Below are positions 59,960 to 64,000 of a stretch of DNA of 64,000 nt, piece after piece. The position numbers and the translations under genes are program-made. Every line of letters starts with the position of its first letter. Within the stretch, counting starts at the first letter, position 1. Location: assembly GCA_050699435.1 (NCBI GenBank), contig JBOHGM010000001.1, positions 1 to 64,000 of the forward strand, written 5' to 3'. This stretch comes from GCA-003244245 sp050699435 (GTDB taxonomy: Bacteria; Actinomycetota; Actinomycetes; Mycobacteriales; Pseudonocardiaceae). A model generated the notes under the pieces. The model was given only the letters and a program-made list of their open reading frames with translations. It did no database searches and was not told the DNA's origin.

Positions 59960-61100
59960 GGCTTGCTCTCGCCTTCGCGGAGTTCAGGATACGCCCTTGG
60001 TCAAGAAGTCCGCGGAACAGCTCGATACGCGCGGCTGCGGTGCCTAAACCGATGGGACCGGTGAGCGGAAAAGCTGTTCGCGGAGAACTGCGAAATCCGG
60101 TGTTCATGTAGCGGCTCGACCGCATGTGCCATTCATGGCCGCCCGATTGCCAGTCCTGGAGGCCCTTCGCGTATCTGCACACGTTTTCCCGGGCCCTTTG
60201 GCCCAAACTGTACTCTTCGAACAGGGGAGGAAGTTCGGTTAAGGCGGTGTTCTCAAACTGGTGCAGTCGTGAGGTCAGCAGATCGTTAACGATGTTGGCG
60301 GCCTGCTGTGGATCACAGCCGAAGAATTTCTCGACCACCAGCACGCCGTTGTTAAGCTCGCCCTCAACCTCGATCTCTCTTTGATAGGAGAAAATATCGT
60401 TGCGTAGATGTACACTGTCGGAGAACGTATCTTTCAGTACACGCATGGGTCGCGTGGCCGCGATCTCAAGTGGAATTTCGACCGCCACGGCGTGTTCTAC
60501 GAGGTCCGCCGACCACGGGGCTCGGCCGACCTCACGACGCATCTCGACGTATCCAATCGGATTGGGAATCCGACTCTGGTTGATGTTGCAGAGCTCCCAT
60601 AACGATTCCTCGAGAAGGTGCTGTGTGCTCGTCGCAAAACGCCGCCGCCAATCGGCCGACATGGTCGGCACGGTGCGTGCCCACAGGTCGGCCAGACCGC
60701 GTTCCACCGGGTTGGTCGGTTCTGCGGGAGTACTGGTGGGGTACACGGGCAGGAACGCAGAAATTCTGGCGAGGTGCTCCTTGGCGCCGTCGAGGTCTCG
60801 ACTTCGCTTGTATTTCTCCAGAAAGTGATCATCAAAGAAAAAGACCCACACGTACCAGTCGGTCAGGAGGTCGAGTTCAGCGCTCGGTGTATCCGGATGG
60901 GTGTACGACGTGAGCATGGCGTAGTCCATCGAGTCGAACGTGCGCTCGTCCCAGATCTCGGCGCCGTGGACTCCCTGCGAGGCGTCCAGCATCCCCATCT
61001 CGGCTGCCCACACCTTGCTATGCAAGCGAGCTTCCTCGAGATGGGGGTTCAATCGGGCGGGCCACGGCAGGTAGAACTCGGGCAGTTCAAAAGGTTGCAT
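59946..61100 (-). CDS. Terpene synthase, first of the encapsulin operon, germacradienol-synthase-like
   Basis: 384-residue class I terpene synthase resembling the N-terminal (germacradienol) domain of geosmin synthase: FELPEFYLPWPARLNPHLEE, VFFFDDHFLEKYKR with metal motif DDHFLE at 90-95, TNPVERGLADLWARTVPTMS, NDIFSYQRE at 234-242, and GHEWHMRSSRYMN. It ends GPIGLGTAAARI, then SAKARASHVQF, which is where the linker of a two-domain geosmin synthase would lead into the second domain. Likely reaction: farnesyl diphosphate to a germacradienol-like sesquiterpene. It follows the shell gene after 58 bases. Confidence 0.92.
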   Translation of the reverse strand: MQPFELPEFYLPWPARLNPHLEEARLHSKVWAAEMGMLDASQGVHGAEIWDERTFDSMDYAMLTSYTHPDTPSAELDLLTDWYVWVFFFDDHFLEKYKRSRDLDGAKEHLARISAFLPVYPTSTPAEPTNPVERGLADLWARTVPTMSADWRRRFATSTQHLLEESLWELCNINQSRIPNPIGYVEMRREVGRAPWSADLVEHAVAVEIPLEIAATRPMRVLKDTFSDSVHLRNDIFSYQREIEVEGELNNGVLVVEKFFGCDPQQAANIVNDLLTSRLHQFENTALTELPPLFEEYSLGQRARENVCRYAKGLQDWQSGGHEWHMRSSRYMNTGFRSSPRTAFPLTGPIGLGTAAARIELFRGLLDQGRILNSAKARASHVQF

Positions 61101-61158
61101 GATGGCGTCTCACCTCGCCGGGTCGGCGGATCGAAAAATGTCCCCGCCGTTGTGCGTA

Positions 61159-62598
61159 CTATGCATGAGCGCGTCCAATTTCGACGTCCTCGAGGATGCC
61201 GAGCGCGTCCGGGACGAGGACTGCGGCGGAGTAGTAGGCGGTGACGAGGTAGGAGATGATGGCCTTTTCGCTGATGCCCATGAACCGGACAGACAAGCTA
61301 GGCTGGTACTCGTCGGGGATGCCGGTCTGGTGTAGGCCGACGACACCCTGATCCGCCTCACCGGTGCGCAGTGCGAGAATGGAGCTCGTGCGGGTGTCGC
61401 TGATGGGGATCTTGTTGCACGGAAGCACGGGGACGCCGCGCCAGGCTGGTACCAGGTGGCCGTTCATGTCGATGGTTTGTGGGTAGAGGCCCAAACGATT
61501 GCATTCCCGTCCGAATGCGGCGATGGTTCTGGGATGTGCCAGGAAGTACTGGGTCTTCCTGCGCCGTGAGAGTAGTTCGTCGAGGTCGTCGGGCGTGGGC
61601 GGGCCGGTGCGGGTGGGGATGCGCTGTTTGAGGTCAGCGTTGTGCAACAATCCAAATTCGCGGTTATTGATCAGTTCATTCTCTTGGCGTTCTCGAAGTG
61701 CTTCGATCGTCAGCCGGAGTTGTTGTTCGGTCTGGTTCATCGGTTCGTTGTAAAGGTCGGCTACGCGGGTGTGCACTCGCAGCACGGTTTGCGCGACGCT
61801 CAGATGATATTCGCGAGGTGATACCTCATAGTCGACGAAGGTGCCCGGAAGGTCCGGCTCTCCTTCATGTCCGGCGGCTAACTCGATGGCTGCCTCACCG
61901 TACTTGTTCTGCGCCATTGTGGGGCTGGCGCGGAACTGCTCGATATGGGCTCGCAGCGATTCGGACTGCTCAATCAGTTCCTCAAAGAGCTGCTGAGACA
62001 GTGTCAAGGCGGTGCACCTGGTGACGGTCTTGACAGTGAACTGCCAGTAGTCCTGGGACTCGACCAAGGCCTGATAACTAAAATGGTCACCGTCAGTGAG
62101 TACGCCCAAGACTGTCTGATCGCCGTACTTGCCAGTGCCGATTTTGCTCACCTTGCCATGCGCGATGAGGCAGATCTGATCGGCCGGCTGTCCCTGCTCG
62201 ATGATCACATCACCGGACTCGAACTCCCGCTGAACGAATCGGTCGGCCAGGGCCGCTAACACGTCGGCGTCGTCGAACCCTCGGAGCAAGGGCAGCTCAC
62301 AAAGCTCGGCGGGAATGACGCGCACGTCGCTGCCGGTGTTGGTGAAGCTCACCCGTCCGTCGCCGACCGCGTAGGTCAGGCGACGGTTGACACGGTAGGT
62401 GCCGCCCTGCACCTGTACCCACGGCAGTATCTTCAGCAGCCACCGCGACGAAATCTCCTGCATCTGCGGAACAGACTTGGTGGTCGTCGCCAAATTGCGT
62501 GCTGCCGACGTGCCCAAGCTCAGCTGCGGTCTTCCATTCTCAACGCCGAGGTTCGAATCTGTCACAGTCACAACCACACCACCAATCTGTCGGTGCAT
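61159..62598 (-). CDS. Family 2B encapsulin shell protein with cyclic-nucleotide-binding-like insertion
   Basis: 479-residue HK97-fold nanocompartment shell protein. Residues 30-60 match the N-terminal arm (SAARNLATTTKS, then EISSRWLLKILPWVQVQGGT). Residues 105-220 form the cNMP-binding-type domain of family 2B (FESGDVIIEQGQPADQICLI, then GDHFSYQAL). Residues 225-479 complete the shell fold (TFVDYEVSPREYHLSVAQTV; RVHTRVADLYNEPMNQTEQQ; PRTIAAFGRECNRLGLYPQT; SILALRTGEADQGVVGLHQT). A GTG at 62571 is an alternative start. It heads the operon with two terpene synthases and a prenyl synthase, the known cargo types of this family. Confidence 0.95.
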   Translation of the reverse strand: MHRQIGGVVVTVTDSNLGVENGRPQLSLGTSAARNLATTTKSVPQMQEISSRWLLKILPWVQVQGGTYRVNRRLTYAVGDGRVSFTNTGSDVRVIPAELCELPLLRGFDDADVLAALADRFVQREFESGDVIIEQGQPADQICLIAHGKVSKIGTGKYGDQTVLGVLTDGDHFSYQALVESQDYWQFTVKTVTRCTALTLSQQLFEELIEQSESLRAHIEQFRASPTMAQNKYGEAAIELAAGHEGEPDLPGTFVDYEVSPREYHLSVAQTVLRVHTRVADLYNEPMNQTEQQLRLTIEALRERQENELINNREFGLLHNADLKQRIPTRTGPPTPDDLDELLSRRRKTQYFLAHPRTIAAFGRECNRLGLYPQTIDMNGHLVPAWRGVPVLPCNKIPISDTRTSSILALRTGEADQGVVGLHQTGIPDEYQPSLSVRFMGISEKAIISYLVTAYYSAAVLVPDALGILEDVEIGRAHA

Positions 62599-62633
62599 GA
62601 ATAGAAATGGTCAATCGAAGACAGCACGAGTGA

Positions 62634-62657
62634 GAACATGTTCGTCGTCGAACATGT
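62634..62657. promoter_or_regulatory. Operator-like palindromes just upstream of the encapsulin gene
   Basis: GAACATGTTC is a perfect 10-bp palindrome at 62634-62643. It is also the left arm of a larger inverted repeat (ACATGTTCG, 4-nt spacer, CGAACATGT, 62636-62657), and GAGAAC recurs on both flanks. The distance to the encapsulin start is under 70 bases, so it probably controls the operon. It resembles, but does not match, the actinobacterial LexA box. Confidence 0.55.
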
Positions 62658-63470
62658 GAGAACGTGCCCACGTGGGCGTAGCTGTCCAACGTAGGTGACG
62701 AGGCGTCGGGCGGCATACCCATGCTTCGGGGGGTCATGGATGCGAGGCCGCAGTTGAACTCGTGAAGCGCTTCTTACACCGGTTGGAGTCGGGGCCGTTC
62801 CAATAGTGTAAAGGCTCACGGTGTGCGGGAAGGTACTCAGGAATGGGTGGCCGGCACCGTAGGGGAATGAGGTGCGTGCAGCCCATGTACGCGCCGTGGA
62901 TTCGGGGCGGCCGTGCGCGGTGTGGTAGTCACGCGCGTCGGCTCCACTTGGCTTTAGGTAGCAGGGAATCCGCTCATAGGGGTGCTAATCGCGTGATGTT
63001 GCGCATCTTTCGTGTCTTCCGGATTTGCTGGTAGGAAACTTGCGCTCTGCACGCGAGGACAGTATCGCGGTTGCCCACCTTCAGCGGGGCACTGGCTGTA
63101 GTCATGTCCGGGGGGTCTCCTCGGTCTTATTCTTGATTAGCGCTCGTGACGTAACCCAACGGTGGTGAGGGTTTCCCTGTGTGCGGGTTCACTGCACCAG
63201 GAATTCGAAGGCCACCACCGAAGATGAAGAATCGCTCGTGCCGCTGACAGCAGCGAAGCTAGCACCGCTCGTTTGGCGCCGTACAGTCCCCCGAAAGTGT
63301 GATGGTGTATCGCGGAGTAGTGAGGTGCAGCGCTCGGTAACGTTGCCCGATCGGGTGGTGCTTGTTTAACGGAAGGTAGCGGCCTTGCCCCGCTTCACGC
63401 GCATCAACGGTGGTGAAGTTCACCCAACTTGGGGTTCGTTCATTCTGTACGATCACGATGGCGTGAAGTA

Positions 63471-63486
63471 CGCGTAAGTTTACGCG
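63471..63486. promoter_or_regulatory. Short palindrome in AT-richer DNA
   Basis: CGCGTAAGTTTACGCG: perfect 7-bp arms around GT, followed by an AT-rich stretch suited to a promoter. Possible operator for the rightward gene or an unseen small transcript. Confidence 0.4.
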
Positions 63487-63741
63487 GACTATTCCTGCGT
63501 ATTTCAACTATGTGTGTTGGTAGTCGTGATGCGGTTGGTGCGGCCGGGAACGGATCGCACCTGCGTGCCGCACGACACGATCGGACCTGGACTAGCTGAC
63601 CGTGACCTGGGTGGGGGGCCGTACCTGTCACCCGACCGGGGGCGCGTCGGTCTATGCCTGCGGTGCCGTAACGGGTACTCCTGGGTGCGGAAGCGGCGCC
63701 GCATTCGCCTCACCCGCCGCCGGACGAGTTGAGAGGTTGTC

Positions 63742-64000
63742 ATGCCGAGGCCGCCACTGCCCCAACCCGTGGTCGACTTGCTAGCCCGCCCCAGCCCAGC
63801 GGTCATCGGCACGGTGCGCCCTGACGGGGCTCCGGTCACGGTCGCTACCTGGTATCTGTGGGACAACGGTCGGATCCTGGTCAACATGGACGCCGAACGG
63901 CGCAGGCTGTCCTACATCGCGGCGAACCCGAGGGTCTCGCTGACGGTCTTGGACCCTGACGACTGGTTCACCCACGTCAGTGTGCAGGGCACCATGGTGC
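63742..64000 (+). CDS. Pyridoxamine-5'-phosphate-oxidase-fold protein, F420/FMN-type (3' end outside the window)
   Basis: The first 86 residues of a PPOX-class protein. LARPSPAVIGTVRPDGAPVT, then VATWYLWDNGRILVNMDAER, then RLSYIAANPRVSLTVLDPDD and WFTHVSVQGTM show the split-barrel fold typical of F420-dependent reductases of actinobacteria. GAGAGG lies six bases before the ATG. The rest lies beyond the window edge. Confidence 0.85.
   Translation, partial: MPRPPLPQPVVDLLARPSPAVIGTVRPDGAPVTVATWYLWDNGRILVNMDAERRRLSYIAANPRVSLTVLDPDDWFTHVSVQGTMV

Larger units (their letters stand above)
62599..63741. other. Long regulatory/intergenic region upstream of the encapsulin operon
   Basis: About 1.1 kb without a supported gene. 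Open frames here are short and shadow-like; a 72-codon plus-strand frame ending at 63732 (CLRCRNGYSWVRKR) is too weak to call. Palindromes are present at 62634-62657 and 63471-63486. Base composition dips below that of the flanks near 63400-63530. It should hold the promoters of the encapsulin operon (leftward) and of the last gene (rightward). Confidence 0.6.

Noticed and set aside
57712..62598. Simple 2-methylisoborneol operon
   Set aside because: The required geranyl diphosphate methyltransferase is absent and both cyclases look like geosmin-synthase domains.
61159..62598. Crp/Fnr-type transcription regulator
   Set aside because: A cNMP-binding-type domain is present but there is no helix-turn-helix; the flanking sequence matches the family 2B encapsulin shell.
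62634..62657. LexA (SOS) box
   Set aside because: GAACATGTTC has a different half-site spacing from the actinobacterial GAAC-N4-GTTC box, so I list it only as an operator candidate.
1..64000. tRNA, rRNA or CRISPR array
   Set aside because: No cloverleaf with a conserved T-arm, no rRNA stretch and no regularly spaced repeat-spacer pattern was seen; the 14-bp repeats at 45191 have no spacers.

Overview
The window is high-GC DNA with actinobacterial gene families throughout: a MacS-type sensor kinase with its LuxR-type regulator, an LppX/LprAFG lipoprotein, paired ECF sigma factors, an EphD-like hydrolase-dehydrogenase fusion, and small zinc-ribbon proteins of the kind found in accessory regions. 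Many genes overlap by ATGA or GTGA. A filamentous actinomycete of the Pseudonocardiales is my best inference; no rRNA or tRNA is present to fix the taxon.

Layout. (1) 1-10.36 kb, plus strand: the distal half of an extracellular contractile injection system (eCIS) operon: gpD-like hub, gp5/gp45-like spike, PAAR tip, gp25-like wedge, two baseplate J-type wedge proteins, a gpI-like protein, a long fibre with a self-cleaving S74 chaperone domain and three near-identical 216-bp repeats, and a small coiled-coil protein. (2) 10.9-17.4 kb: a decayed accessory island with a truncated XRE regulator, frameshifted small genes, fragments of four transposases (IS256-, IS5-, IS4- and IS3-like), CxxC small proteins and one intact XRE-TPR regulator. 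(3) 17.4-37.3 kb: mixed metabolism. It holds a secreted C69-like dipeptidase, a Calvin-cycle pair (class 1 fructose bisphosphatase and phosphoribulokinase), a stand-alone LigD-type polymerase domain, a MacRS-like two-component system with a perfect 36-nt hairpin in the kinase 5' end, an FAD oxidase, a PapA-like acyltransferase, tandem TenA-like proteins, and several genes with internal deletions. (4) 37.3-49.5 kb: paired SIS-domain proteins, QueA with an SDR, a sensor kinase fused to a truncated response regulator, a secreted SGNH hydrolase, an EphD-like fusion with an M24 peptidase, and small genes. (5) 49.8-57.7 kb: Nudix hydrolase, TetR regulator divergent from two ECF sigma genes, a DyP-type peroxidase with its partner, and a PEP-synthase/rifampin-phosphotransferase-like enzyme.

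(6) 57.7-62.6 kb, minus strand, is the most interesting locus. A family 2B encapsulin shell protein with an inserted cyclic-nucleotide-binding domain is followed by two overlapping terpene synthases and a polyprenyl diphosphate synthase. The inferred pathway is prenyl diphosphate made by the synthase, cyclised by the two terpene synthases, with one or more of these enzymes packed inside the shell. The two cyclases look like the separated halves of a geosmin-synthase-type two-domain enzyme. The window ends in a pyridoxamine-phosphate-oxidase-fold protein.

The window shows repeated signs of small deletions and frameshifts in otherwise recognisable genes, so some breaks may be real decay and a few, especially in homopolymers, may be sequencing errors.
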